DNA from: Gaeumannomyces sp. JS-464
Lineage: Eukaryota > Ascomycota > Sordariomycetes > Magnaporthales > Magnaporthaceae
DNA: 64,000 nt
Reading direction: 5' to 3'
Assembly: GCA_002197995.1 (NCBI GenBank)
Contig: NGZR01000001.1
Location: 10,540,001-10,604,000, forward strand
The notes under the pieces are model-generated. The model searched no databases and was not told where the DNA came from. It saw only the letters and a program-made list of their open reading frames with translations. Positions 10,678-21,678 of this stretch are shown here, piece after piece (positions within the stretch are counted from its first letter, which is position 1; each line of letters opens with the position of its first letter). A program made the position numbers and the translations under genes.

Positions 10678-10743
10678 GACGGCACTGCAAAGCCACCAGG
10701 CCAGCGCCAGCCGCACAGCCAGCAGCCGCCGCACAGCTGAACC

Positions 10744-13228
10744 ATGAGGCTCCCAACACTCCCGTTCCTCCTGGGGTGCGTCGCGGCCCAGGTCATCACC
10801 GAGGACACGTACTTTTACGGACAGTCCGAGGCGGTGTACCCAACGCGTGAGTCCTCCCTCTCCTCGGTCAGTCTTCAACGCTAACGTCTACAGCCAACAA
10901 CCATGAGACTGGACCGTGGGCCGAGGCGGTGGCCAAGGCCAAGAATCTGGTGGGCCAGATGACGATGGAGGAAAAGGTCAACCTGACGGCGGGCGTGCCG
11001 TCGACCACGGGCTGCAGCGGCTTTGTGCCGGGCATCAGTCGGCTGGGCTTCCCCGGGCTGTGCCTGGCCGACGCGGGCAACGGGGTGCGCGACACCGACT
11101 TTGTCAACGCGTACCCGTCGGGGCTGCACGTGGGCGCCAGCTGGAACCGGAAGCTCGCGCACGCGCGGGCCAGCTTCATGGGCGGCGAGGCGCGCAAGAA
11201 GGGCGTCAACGTGCTGCTGGGCCCGTTTGTCGGCCCGATCGGGCGCGTGGTCGAGGGAGGCCGCAACTGGGAGGGCTTCTCGGTCGACCCGTACCTGACG
11301 GGCCAGCTGGTGTACGAGACGGTGCAGGGCACGCAGAGCCAGGGCGTCATGACCAGCACCAAGCACTTTATCGCGCAGGAGCAGGAGACGCACCGGCTGT
11401 ACAACCCGACGGGGGCGCCGGCGGGGACGCCGTTCGTGGCCGAGGCGCTGTCGTCCAACGTGGACGACCGCACGCTGCACGAGCTGTACATGTGGCCGTT
11501 CGCGGACGCGGTGCGGGCGGGCACGGGCAACGTCATGTGCTCCTTCAACCGGCTCAACAACACGTACGCGTGCCACAACAGCAAGGCGCAGAACGGGCTG
11601 CTCAAGGGCGAGCTCGGGTTCCAGGGCTGGATTGTGTCGGACTGGGGCGCGCAGCGGACGGGCGTGGCGTCGGCGCTGGGCGGGCTGGACGTGGCCATGC
11701 CCAACGCCAACGGCAAATGGGGGCCGCTGCTGGTGCAGGCCGTCAACAACGGATCGGTGCCGGCGGCGCAGCTCGACAACATGGCGACGCGCATCGTGGC
11801 GTCGTGGTACCGCATGGGCCAGGACAAGGGCTTCCCGGCGCCGGGGCACGGCATGGCGGACCTGCTGCAGCCGCACGAGATTGTGGACGCGCGCGACCCC
11901 GAGGCGGCGTCGACGCTGTGGGACGGCGCCGTCGAGGGCCACGTGCTGGTTCAAAACAAGGGGGCGCTGCCGCTCAAGAAGGGCCTGAAGACGGTGTCGC
12001 TGTTTGGCTACTCGATGCGCGCGCCGAGCCGCAACAACCGCGAGCGCTCGGCGCCCGGCAACCGCTTCCAGTCGTGGAGCATCGGCGCGCAGTCGGCCAA
12101 CATCACCGAGGTCAACATCGGCTGGCTCAACAGCCTGGCGCCGGTGCCGTCGGCCATTGCGCCCAACGGGACCATCATCTCTGGCGGCGGGTCAGGGGCG
12201 GCGGCGTGGAGCACCATCAGCGCCCCGTACGACGCGTTTGTGCAGCGGGCCAAGAAGGAGGGCACGGCGCTGTTCTGGGACTTTGACACAGGCAACCCGC
12301 TGGTCATGGCGACGTCCGGGGCCTGCATCGTGGCCGGCAACGTGTGGGCGACCGAGGGCTACGACCGGCCGAACGTGCGGGACAAGTACACGGACGACTT
12401 GGTGCTGTCGGTGGCCTCGCAGTGCCCCAACACCATCGTCGTCTTCCACAACGCCGGCACACGCCTCGTCGACGCCTTTGCCGACCACCCCAACGTGACG
12501 GCCATCGTGTTTGCGCACCTCCCGGGCCAGGACAGCGGTGACGCGCTGGTGGCGCTGCTGTACGGCGACGAGAACCCGTCGGGCCGACTGCCGTACTCGG
12601 TGGCGCGCGACGAGGCCGACTACGGCGACCTGCTCAAGCCGCACAAGACGGTGGCGCCGCACCGGTTCCAGCACTACCCGCAGTCCGACTTCAAGGAGGG
12701 CGTGTACCTGGACTACCGGCGGTTCGACGCGCTGAACGTGACGCCACGGTACGAGTTCGGCTTTGGGCTGAGCTACACGACGTTTGGCTACGGCAACCTA
12801 CGGGTGGCGCGGACCGGTGCTGCGCGCAGCCGCTGCCGACCGGGGCTGTGGTCGAGGGCGGACGCGCCGACCTGTGGGACGTCGTGGCCGTCGTGGAGGC
12901 GGACGTGACCAACACCGGCAGCCGCAACGGCAAGGAGGTGGCCCAGCTGTACGTGGGGATCCCGACGCCGGGCAAGACGGCCACCATGGAGGACAGGCAG
13001 CCAGTGCGGCAGCTGCGCGGGTTCGAGAAGCCCCTGATCAAGGCGGGCGAGACGGTCAAGGTCAAGTTTGAGCTGACGCGCCGCGACCTGAGCGTGTGGG
13101 ACGTCGCCGCGCAGGAGTGGCGGCTGCAGCCGGGGCCGTACACGGTGTCGGTCGGCCGGAGCAGCCGGGACCTACCTCTGACGGGGTCGCTGAGCCTGAC
13201 CTACCGGAGGTCTAAGCGGAGGATGTAA
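10744..13228 (+). CDS. Secreted GH3 beta-glucosidase (one frameshift)
   Basis: Glycoside hydrolase family 3 enzyme that releases glucose from cello-oligosaccharides and aryl glucosides. Exon 1 (10744-10846) encodes a signal peptide [16 protein letters not shown] 47-nt intron (10847-10893; GTGAGT, CTAAC, CAG) follows. The N-terminal barrel has [27 protein letters not shown] and the nucleophile motif WIVSDWGAQ (Asp near residue 283). The alpha/beta sandwich ([18 protein letters not shown], then [20 protein letters not shown]) and a C-terminal fibronectin-III-like domain ([13 protein letters not shown]) complete a protein of about 812 residues, normal for the family. Near 12815-12830 the frame jumps by one missing base between RVARTGAA and [12 protein letters not shown]; everything else is intact, so this is either a sequencing error or a fresh lesion. 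Confidence 0.9.
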
Positions 13229-13306
13229 TTTGATGTATTCAGCACGGTAATGATTCAATGTTAATGATTTCACGGTAATGTTATTCAGTGATACGATAAT
13301 ACTGAT

Positions 13307-15380
13307 TTACTGCGGCCGTAATGCACCGCCCTCAAAGACGGCACACCGCCCAGGGAGATACTGACGCAGCCCCTTGCCCCAGAAGGCGAGGGGAATGCCC
13401 AGCCCACCAGCGACCAGGATTGCGGCGGCGATCTCGACGTTCATGCGCAGGTGCCCCTGGCTCGCGAGCCACTGCGGAACGCTGAAGCCGAGCAGGCAGC
13501 TGAGCATGAAGCTGAGCCCGTTGACTGCGGCCAGCGCCCCGGCCGCCCACTGCGGAAACGCCTCGGTCACCCACAGCGTCGACACGACGGCCTCGCCCGT
13601 GAAGGCGACCTGCGCCAGCACCCAGGCCGCCGCCACAAACGCCCAGTGGTGGATCCAGCCGACGTAGCCGTAGCCGCCGGGCGGCACGGCCGTCAGCCGA
13701 GCAGCACGTTGGCCAGGGCGCCGCACAGGACCGGGAGGATGAAGCCGGGCAGGGTAGTAGGTGGCCTTGCGGACGCCGGCGTTGCGGCGCGTCAGCCTGC
13801 CGACCGTCGTGGCCGTGACGGCGTACGTGATGGGCAGGGCGACGAAGCAGCCCAGGGCGGCGGCCAGGTCCATGAGCCGGCCGACGCGGCCGACAGGTTG
13901 TACGGGTCCTGGTGCAGCGTCCGGGGCACCAGGCTGCGGATGACGACGGTGCCGAGCACCAGCACGCCCTTGTGCAGCGCCACCCAGAAGATGAGCGGGT
14001 TGGCCAGGCAGAGCAGCATCTGGGGAGGCACATCCAGGCCCCGCGCCAGTCTGCGCACGCGGCGCGCCGGATGGTGAGGGCGTCAAGGCGGCTGCGCTTC
14101 TGGGGGCGGGGAGGCAGGGCTGGTTCTTGTTGCTTGGGGTCGGCCTTTTCGTGGTCGGCCCTTTCGAGGTCCCTGGGGCTTTCAAGGTCCTTCCAGGCGC
14201 TGCGTCGCTCGTCGATTGTCTTGGGGCGGTCCTGTTGGCTGGGGGAGGGCGGCTTCGCGACCCACTCGCCCTTCCAGCCCCTTCGCTCGTCGATGGTCTT
14301 GGGCCGCTCACGGACTTGGTTGCCTTGACCTTGGGATGCTCGACCCACTCGTCTTTCCCGCTCTGGGGCTCCTCAAACAGCTGGCTGTGGTCAATGTAAT
14401 AAGGACTGTCCCGCCCAAGAGTATCAGGACTCTCCCGCCCGCCGGACTCCCCCGACCAGTCAGACTATCCCGCCCAGTCGGACTCTCCCGTCCAGGACCG
14501 TCCCGTCCAGCCCCCGCCTGGCTCCAGTCGTCATATATACGCACCTTCTCCGACCCGCTCTGCACCAACACCCGACCGTCAAAGACGACGGGCGGGCGCA
14601 GAAAGTACGTCTCTGGGCAGAGGAAAAAGACCAGCACCAGGGCGAGCGCGCCGACGATGGTGGCGATCAGGTAGAAGGACCTCCAGCGCGTCTCGACGGG
14701 CAGCACTGTCGGCGTGAGGCCAGCACGATGAACGTGATTCCCCGGCCGACCGACCACAGGATGGCGATGGACAGCGGCCGCTGGTGGATGTAGGTGATGT
14801 CGATGACCATGAGGATACCCTGCGTTTGTCAGCACGTCTTGTCCTGGTTCTGACTTGTGCAGTCGGGCCGACTACGTGTCGGGTCGGCTACGCAGTCGGG
14901 ATCACTGCAGTTGGGATTCCCCGCACGCCAGCCCCTGAAAAGCAATGGCGGCGATCAGGACGTTCAGCGACGGGGCCAACCCCGCGGCCATCAGGGCGAG
15001 CAGGAGAATAACAGCACTAAGCAGCAGGACCGGCCGTCTGCCCAGCCCGATGCACAGGGGCGTCCACAGGATGACGCCGATGCCGAACATGACGTCCGGG
15101 ATGGTGGCGGCCGTGTCGAAGCCGCCCAGCCGGTCCTCGCCAAACTCGAGGGCCAGGGCGTGGCGCATGACGGGCGGGGCGTTGAGCTGCGCGACGCCGA
15201 CGCCGGCCAGCACGGCCAGCGACACGAGCATCATGACGCGGGCGCGCAGGCTCCAGTTCAGCGGGTCGTTGGGCGAGTCGCTCGGGATCGGGAGGCTCAG
15301 GGTCCTGCCGTCGGACGCGATCAGGTAAACGCTGCTCGCCAGGTCGGCCGAGGGGCGGCGGGGGTCGGGTCGGCCATTTT
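13307..15380 (-). pseudogene. MFS transporter, DHA1-like, broken
   Basis: A minus-strand major facilitator carrier. The N-terminal part shows SPNDPLNWSLRARVMMLVS, the DPxNW signature of fungal drug:H+ antiporter (DHA1) proteins, then GLGRRPVLLLSAVILLLAL (motif A). The middle reads LMVIDITYIHQRPLSIAILW and, after a frame change, TRWRSFYLIATIVGALALV and FFLCPETYFLRPPVVFDGR. The C-terminal half includes MLLCLANPLIFWVALHKGVL, YVGWIHHWAFVAAAWVLAQV and helices up to a stop near 13307. At least five frame changes are needed, including near 14710, 14100, 13880 and 13700. No clean in-frame ATG is found near the DPLNW block. The substrate cannot be told. The number of breaks favours a pseudogene more strongly than for its neighbours. 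Confidence 0.75.
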
Positions 15381-15519
15381 GGAGTTGAGGACGAAAAGAG
15401 TAGCTCGTATGATTCAAGCTCCTTTTATGTCCTGGGGTGGCCGCGTTCTCCTGGTTCGTCCGATGCCATCTTGGGCGCCTGGTTTCTCTATGTTTGGCAC
15501 GAACGCCAAGCAAGACGAA

Positions 15520-17030
15520 CCCGACGCGGCGTGCTGGGACAGTTCGGGCTGATCTAGCACTTCAGTCTTGATTTTGCCGCGCACGGCTTGTGACATAATA
15601 GTCACGAGTGCCGATGCCTGGCTGCGGCTCTGTTTCCAATGGGCTTTTGAGCAAGCACTCGGCAGGATGTGCGTGCTGCTTCCGCGACGACAGCTATCAC
15701 GATCGAGGCCAGACCGCCCGATTCCTGAACCATTCTCAGCAACAACTCCTCAGCCCCGCTACCGTGCACTCTTTATCACAACCCGAGAACTCTGATCTTA
15801 GCCTTAACTCGAACCCCAACCATAACCGCTAGGCTAACCGCTAACCCTAAAGTACTTTAAAAGAACTGCTTCTGGCGAACCCAATGGTAGGGCCTGTATT
15901 ATCAGTTGCCGCTTAACGCGTAGTGGACAGCGCCATACGTCCTGGCAGTTCACGGTCGAGAATCTGTGACCACGGGACACCAGAATACACCAAGCCAAAG
16001 GCCAGGCTTTGCAAACGACCGCCTGCCAAGGTGCCACGAGAGAACGACTCCGAGCCGAGCGGCGTCAGCGCACGTGGCTGGTGGCAGCGGCGCCAGGACC
16101 AGACCTGACCCCAGTCGTGTAGACCAACCACCCAAACGCCCAGCGATAACCCGCGGCCCATGCACTCCATCGGAGCTCAGTCACTGTCCCGCCATTTCCG
16201 CGGTTCATCTGATGCGAAATGCCAAATGGAACAATAAAATGCAAATCCTGTCCCAGCATCCTCCAAATCTGTCCCAGTCTCTGCACAGACCATCGGACCA
16301 GAGTCGCCCGATGGCGCCAGTTCCCGCCCGTGGCGACGGAGGCGTCTGGCTCGAGCTGAGCTGCCCTGGGGTTTTTAGCTGCAGGTCGTTGGCGCTAGCG
16401 GTGGGCCTGGCACAGGCCTCGCGACGGCCCGGATGGCCCGGCACCCTGCCAGCGCACGTCCAGCGGGGGCGGGCAGTGGACGCGAGCAGGGACTCCTCGC
16501 GGTGGGTGGGACCGGACGGTTGGAAACGCGACGGGTTTCGAGACATCAGGAGCTGTGTTGGGTTAATTTGATGCTGCGGCTGGGCACGTGGTGCTGCACG
16601 TCTTCGTCGACAGGCCTGGCCCGGCTGGCTCAGGGGCTCTGGCCTCATTTCGCACCAATATTCGTATTCCGTCGGCTCGCCGCTGCTCGTACGTTTGCTG
16701 TTGCTGTCTGTTTGTCTGTCAATTTTTCAGGCCTGCTTGTTTGTCATCGCTCCCACCAACCCCTGAAATGCTACGCTGCAATGTCGTCCTCATTTCCAGC
16801 ATGCGGCTTCTAGACGACTTGGCTGCAGCGTCTAAATTCGAGTGGATTCGCTCCCTGCTCGATAGTTCCTTGTCTCTGCCCGCCCAGCCAATGTCCCCCA
16901 GGCCGCGCCGCCTCCCGTCCCCACACCCCCTTGATGCGTGCTCGCTGTCGCCAATAACATCGCATCAGGTTATTCCGGCGTGCCCCTTCTGGGAATGCGC
17001 CGTGGTGGAGCGTGGCGGCCGCGTCCTTGG
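15520..17030. other. Intergenic, weak telomere-like string
   Basis: No gene is supported. Around 15805-15850 there is a short run of CTAACC/CTAACCC-like words (ACCATAACCGCTAGGCTAAC and neighbours), a degenerate resemblance to the fungal telomere repeat CCCTAA. The rest is unremarkable GC-rich intergenic sequence. Confidence 0.5.
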
Positions 17031-17040
17031 CCGGTCCTGG

Positions 17041-17047
17041 CTATATG
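17041..17047 (+). promoter_or_regulatory. Probable TATA element of the TRI12-type gene
   Basis: TATATGA lies about 65 bp upstream of the ATG at 17106, in a good position for a TATA box. Confidence 0.45.
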
Positions 17048-17105
17048 AAGGGCACGTTTGCTGTTGGCTTGTTCCGTAGTGTAGTTCTCGTCTGCATCAG
17101 TCAAC

Positions 17106-18957
17106 ATGTCCAAAGAACCCATCACGATGACGACCGAACGGGGCGTCAAGGCGAAGCTCGAGCTCGAGGAGGATGCGCACAGGGCGGCCCTCGAGGACAA
17201 CCCCAGCGAGGTGCACGTAGGATGGAAGACGTGGGCGGCGGTTATTGTAAGTCTGGCGTCACCCTCGAGTCGCGTGCGGTCCTAACAGCTCAGTCCATGG
17301 CCATCTCGTTCGGCCCGCCCATAGGCATCGCGTTCGGATCGGTCGCGGCCGTCGTGGCCCCCGTGACGCAGGAGCTCGGCGGCTTCGACAAGCTGGCGTG
17401 GGTGGTCGGGGCCTGGTCGCTGGCCACGGCCTGCTCCTTCTCCGTGTCGGGGCGCGCTGAGCGACACGTTCGGCCGCCGCAACCCGATCCTGCTCGGCCA
17501 GGCCCTGTCCATCGTCGGCTTCATCATGGGCGGCGTGGCGCGCAACGTCGAGACGCTGATCGCAGCCGAGGCCTTTATCGGCTTCAGCACGGGCCTGATT
17601 TTCGTCAGCTACGCGGGCGTGCCCGAGATGCTGCCCAACAAGTACCGCTCGCTGGGACTGGGCATCCTGGACGGCGGGATTGCGCTGCCTTGGTAAGTGA
17701 GCCCGCTGGAATGCGGCGACATGGGCTAACATCCACAGGGGCATCATTGCCGTCATCCTCGGGCAGGCACTCCTTAAATACGCGTCCTGGCGCTGGATCT
17801 TCTGGATCGCGCTCATCGTCGAGGCCGTCGGACTCGCGGGCACCGCTGCCTTTTACTGGCCGGCGTCGCGTCCCCGCGACAGGTCTCGGCTGCAGCAGCT
17901 CAAGGAGATCGACTGGCTCGGACTGACCGCCTTCATCGGAGGCCTGGCCGTGCTGCTGGTCGGGCTGACGTGGGGCGGACAGCAAGGCCACCCGTGGGCT
18001 GGCGCGTCGGTCGTCGCGCCCATCGTGGTCGGCCTCGTCACCATCGTGGCCGCCTTCGCCTACGACTTCACCATGGCGGCCAACCCCATCTTCCCGCTCA
18101 GCCTGTTCCGGCAGTTCCGCGAGTACACGGTGCTGCTGATCGTCATGTTTGTGTCGGGCATGCTGTACAACGCGCTGCTGCCGCTGCTCACCCAGGGGTC
18201 GTCGTACATGTTTACGCAGGACGGCATCCAGGTCGGGCTCATGTCGCTGCCGTACACGACCATGACGCTGATCGTGGGCTGCTTCGTGCCCATGCTGGCG
18301 CACAAGATCGGGCACATGAAGTGGCAGGTGGTGGCGGCGGTGACGCTGCAGACAACCTTCATCGCGGCCACGGCCGGCGCCGTCAAGCCGCGCAACTACT
18401 GGGGTTGGATCTTCCTGCCGGCGTTCGGCATCCCCATGTTCACGTGGCTGACGATCCTGACGTACGCCATCGCGTCGCTGCACGTGCCGCACTCCAAACT
18501 GGGCGTGGCCGTCGGGCTGCTGGGTACTTTCCGGGCGGCCGGGGGCGCCGTCGGCAACGCCATCTTCTCGACCATCCTCAACAACAAGTTCAACGAGTAC
18601 GTGGGCGAGGAGATTGTGCCGCTGGTGTTTATGAACGGCTATAACGCCACCGACATCGGGCCCATCATCGGCGGCGCCATCCAGCACAACCTGGGCATCC
18701 CGTTTGCCCTGGCTGCGTACCCGCCGGCGTCGTTTGCCGACGCGCTGATGGAGGCGGTGCGGACGGCGTACGGGCGGGCTTTCTACGTGGTGTTTCTGTG
18801 CACGATTCCGTTCAGTGCCGTGGCGCTGGCGTTTTCCTTTTTTGTCGAGGACCCAACCAAGTACATGACCAACCACGTGCAGATGGCCATGGACGCGAAG
18901 CTGGAGGACGAGGAGACACAGGCTGAGCCGAAGCCTGAGGCAGCCGAGGCGAAGTAG
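17106..18957 (+). CDS. TRI12-type MFS efflux pump (one frameshift)
   Basis: A 14-helix major facilitator of the fungal trichothecene-efflux (TRI12) type, which exports small molecules across the plasma membrane; the substrate is unknown. Exon 1 (17106-17246) encodes MSKEPITMTTERGVKAKLEL. Introns are 17247-17293 and 17693-17738 (46-47 nt, both with CTAAC). Motifs: DTFGRRNPILLGQALS (motif A), LPNKYRSLGLGILDGGIALPW, SWRWIFWIALIVEAV, RQFREYTVLLIVMF and GLLGTFRAAGGAVGNAIFS near the C-terminus. Length is about 586 residues, typical for TRI12. One surplus base near 17455 separates ATACSFSVSG from ALSDTFGRR. No biosynthetic cluster is visible around it, so a role in toxin or metabolite self-protection is not supported here. 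Confidence 0.88.
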
Positions 18958-19206
18958 TTTAATAATGGAGAAGTGATGCTCAAATCCGTGCGGAGACGCT
19001 GTGATAAGACGCCGTATGGACTGAAACGGAGGAGTGAGGCACAGACGTGTGGAATCCATGTGGAATCACAGATTTGTCACCGTGCACCAAAATCAGCCTG
19101 CAGCTCACCCGAAAGCGAGTTTCAGTCGCCACGACTGACGCAATTTAAACCCCGCCCACCACCGCACATGAGCCTGAACCACTGCTCTGCACACTGCTCT
19201 CACACC

Positions 19207-19803
19207 ATGATGCCCTCGTTCATCTCCCGCCTGACCCGGCCCTTCATGACGGCGACCCGTCTGGGCGTGGTCGACAGCGGCGCCCTGCCCGACGGCGCGC
19301 AAAAGGCCACCTTTGCCGCCGGCTGCTTCTGGGGCGTCGAGCACATCTTCCGGCAGCACTTTGACAACGGGCGCGGCCTGCACGACGCACGCGTGGGCTA
19401 CATCGGCGGCGACGCCGAGTCGCCGTCCTACCGGGCCGTGTGCAGCGGCGCGACGGGCCACGCCGAGGCCACGCAGGTCGTCTTTGATCCCGCCAAGGTG
19501 TCGTACCACCAGCTGGTCGAGTTCTTCTACAAGACGCACGACCCCACCACCAAGAACCAGCAGGGCAACGACCGCGGCACCCAGTACCGCAGCGCCATCT
19601 TCTTCCACGACGCCGAGCAGGAGCGCATCGCGCGCGAGGTCACGAAGCAGGCCAACGAGCAGTGGTGGAACGGCAAGATCGTGACCGAGATTCTGGAGGC
19701 GGGCAAGTGGTGGGACGCCGAGGACTACCACCAGCTGTACCTGCACAACAACCCGGATGGGTACCAGTGCGCGAGCCACCATTTGCGGGATTTCCCGAGC
19801 TGA
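19207..19803 (+). CDS. msrA: Peptide methionine sulfoxide reductase MsrA
   Basis: Reduces methionine-S-sulfoxide in proteins and free form, repairing oxidative damage. The signature AAGCFWGVEHIFRQ carries the catalytic Cys, and the family pattern continues with GYIGGDAESPSYRAVCSGAT, GHAEATQVVFDP, FFYKTHDPTT, NDRGTQYRSAIFFHD and a C-terminal WWDAEDYHQLYL (Glu/Tyr/His around the substrate pocket). I chose the ATG pair at 19207; an in-frame ATG at 19168 would add 13 residues. The product of 198 residues is complete and without frame breaks. The basic, Arg-containing N-terminus (SFISRLTRPFMTATR) could be a mitochondrial presequence, though this is not decisive. Confidence 0.95.
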   Translation: MMPSFISRLTRPFMTATRLGVVDSGALPDGAQKATFAAGCFWGVEHIFRQHFDNGRGLHDARVGYIGGDAESPSYRAVCSGATGHAEATQVVFDPAKVSYHQLVEFFYKTHDPTTKNQQGNDRGTQYRSAIFFHDAEQERIAREVTKQANEQWWNGKIVTEILEAGKWWDAEDYHQLYLHNNPDGYQCASHHLRDFPS

Positions 19804-19913
19804 GTAGCTGCTGTTGGGCTAAAGCGGACTAAGGATTTATTATTGTACACAGTGACTGAGATGCGTTGAGCCAAGGATTTATTACTATCGTACAGTCTTC
19901 CTGTTCCGCACCA

Positions 19914-21002
19914 TCAGAATCTGAAGTAGGTGGGCGTGAAGCGCGACCAAGGATCTATTGCTATCGCTCTTCCTACTTCTTTCCTGTTCTGCATCATCAG
20001 AACCTGAACCATGCGGATGAAAATGTTGATAAAGTCCAGCTCCAGTGAGATGCTCTCGTTGACCGGGTCCCGCTTGATGACGCCGTGCTGGGCCAGGCGC
20101 GCGTGGTGCAGCACCTTCTGCACGTCGTACAGAGTAAAGCCGCCAAACACGGCCAGCCCACCGTACACCCAGATCTTCTCCGTCATGGCCAGCGTGCGCA
20201 CCGCCGTCACGGGCAGCACCAGCGGCGCCAGCCCCGACGCCAGCACGACGGCGCCGCCGGCCAGCAGCGGGCCGCCGATGTAGAGGTACTTTTCTTGCTT
20301 GGCCGTGGCGCCGACAAAGGCCAGCGTGCCCATCATGGCGACCGTGTACAGGCCGGCGCGGGCCAGGATCGGGACGGGCACAAACGCCATCATAGGAGCG
20401 ACGAGGGCGGCCTGGGTGGCGTTGAAGGCGGTCCAGAGGGCGTACTTGGGGAGGTAGCTGCGGCTGTTAGCGGCTGGACGAAGCGAGGCAAAGAGGGAAC
20501 GAGAGAGTGCTTACTTGTCCGGGTCAACCGACCGCGCGCCGATCATGGTGGCAAAGCTCATGCCCAGGCCGCCAATGGCAAACACCCACGGGTTCGTCGC
20601 CATCAGCCGGAACACGAAGCCGGACCGCACCATCTGGCGCACCGAGAGGGCGATGATGCCGACGCCGGCGCCCGTGTGCAGGAAGGTCGAGTTGAGGTAC
20701 GAGCGCTCGTAGTTGGGCATGCCGCCGTCCTCGCGCGTCTCGCGGTTGAAGACCAGGTTGGTGGCCACCAGCGTGCCGCCAAAGACGGCGCCGCCGACGA
20801 GCAGCTTGCGCATCAGGCCGGCCTGGTCGGGCACGGCCTGCGACTGGTAGCCGCGGCAGAGCCGGGAGAGGATGGCGCTAGGCTGTGGCCTCGTCCTGGA
20901 CGTGAAGAAGCTGTTTTTGGTGTGCAGCGCCCGCATCGGGGCTTTGGCCAGCGGCCTGGCGAGCGGCCTGGCTAGGCGGGGAGCCTGTCGTAAAGCGAAC
21001 AT
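19914..21002 (-). CDS. Mitochondrial BAX-inhibitor family protein (GHITM/TMBIM5-like)
   Basis: Member of the BAX inhibitor-1 (TMBIM) superfamily, closest in layout to GHITM/TMBIM5 of the mitochondrial inner membrane, which influences cristae and ion exchange. Exon 1 (21002-20515) begins MFALRQAPRLARPLARPLAK, an Arg-rich amphipathic presequence; exon 2 is 20457-19914, with a 57-nt intron (GTAAGC, CTAAC, CAG). About 343 residues. Helices include LLVGGAVFGGTLVATNLVF, GVGIIALSVRQMV, WVFAIGGLGMSFATMIGA, LAFVGATAKQEKYLYIGGPL and VYGGLAVFGGFTLYDVQKVL, the last being the conserved family segment with the acidic Asp. It ends with SISLELDFINIFIRMVQVL. No frame breaks. A TCACGTG pair lies upstream. Confidence 0.9.
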
Positions 21003-21168
21003 GGTCGAGGTATGGGATGGTATGCCGATGGTGTGGATGTCGGTGATCGTAGGGTCGATGCCCAAGGATGAGGGGAAGAAATAGGAACCCTGCAGTGGTG
21101 ACGTGCGTCGAGTCAAAGCTTCCAGGCCATTCCAGCGGCGTTAGGAAGCAGGTGGAGCAAAGTCCGTG

Positions 21169-21213
21169 TCACGTGTTGTGGCATGTAGCCAGTCACATGA
21201 TGCGAGTCACGTG
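21169..21213. promoter_or_regulatory. Pair of TCACGTG boxes upstream of the BAX-inhibitor-family gene
   Basis: TCACGTG occurs at 21169-21175 and 21207-21213, with a related TCACATG at 21192-21198. The E-box core CACGTG is bound by fungal bHLH factors such as Cbf1 or SREBP-type regulators. The sites lie 167-211 bp upstream of the minus-strand start at 21002. The same heptamer occurs upstream of another mitochondrial-type gene at 46233. Confidence 0.55.
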
Positions 21214-21592
21214 CACCCCTCAAGCTGACCAGGCAACAGACGGCGGCACACCAGCAAACCCATTCTGCTGGCGCTCTCCATTGGGACGATTCGGATGGTA
21301 ACCGTGAACTGTTCTGCTTGGCAGTGGCCTTTTATTCTCTGCCGTGCCGCTGGCGGGTAATATCGCGGCTAATGCAGCACTCTGGCTCGCGGCGGCCTGG
21401 AGCTCCGGCGTGCCTATTGCATGAGGCATGAGCCGGGTCTGGGCACAATATCCGGCCGTCGGAACTGTATCAAAACCACTGACCCGATCAACTGACTACT
21501 TAATCTTCGGTAAATCGCGCCTCCGCCTTCCCCGCCTCCGCTTCCCCGCTCGTCAAGTGCCGCGGATACCACCTTGGCATGAGCTGCCGGCG

Positions 21593-21599
21593 TATAAAT
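21593..21599 (+). promoter_or_regulatory. TATA box of the small secreted protein gene
   Basis: TATAAAT lies about 85 bp upstream of the ATG at 21679, a canonical position and sequence. Confidence 0.65.
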
Positions 21600-21678
21600 G
21601 GCGACGCTGCTCGTAGTGATTTGGTTGCTGCTTGCCAATACTCCAACAGCAACGAACTCCCCTTAGATAGCCACCACC

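Noticed and set aside
9304..10740. Overlapping frames of 170-195 codons on both strands
   Set aside because: No motif, no intron structure, Pro/Ser/Arg-rich composition typical of random GC-rich sequence.
10881..12700. Long open frames on the minus strand and in a second plus frame across the GH3 gene
   Set aside because: They mirror the GC-rich, third-position-biased GH3 coding sequence, are Arg/Ala/Gly-rich and carry no motif; the sense frame has the complete GH3 fold.
17106..18957. A secondary-metabolite cluster around the TRI12-type pump
   Set aside because: No polyketide synthase, peptide synthetase, terpene cyclase or P450 is found within the window.
17605..19059. A 484-codon minus-strand frame opposite the TRI12-type pump
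   Set aside because: It is His/Arg/Gly/Asp-rich shadow coding of the GC-rich transporter and has no recognisable domain.
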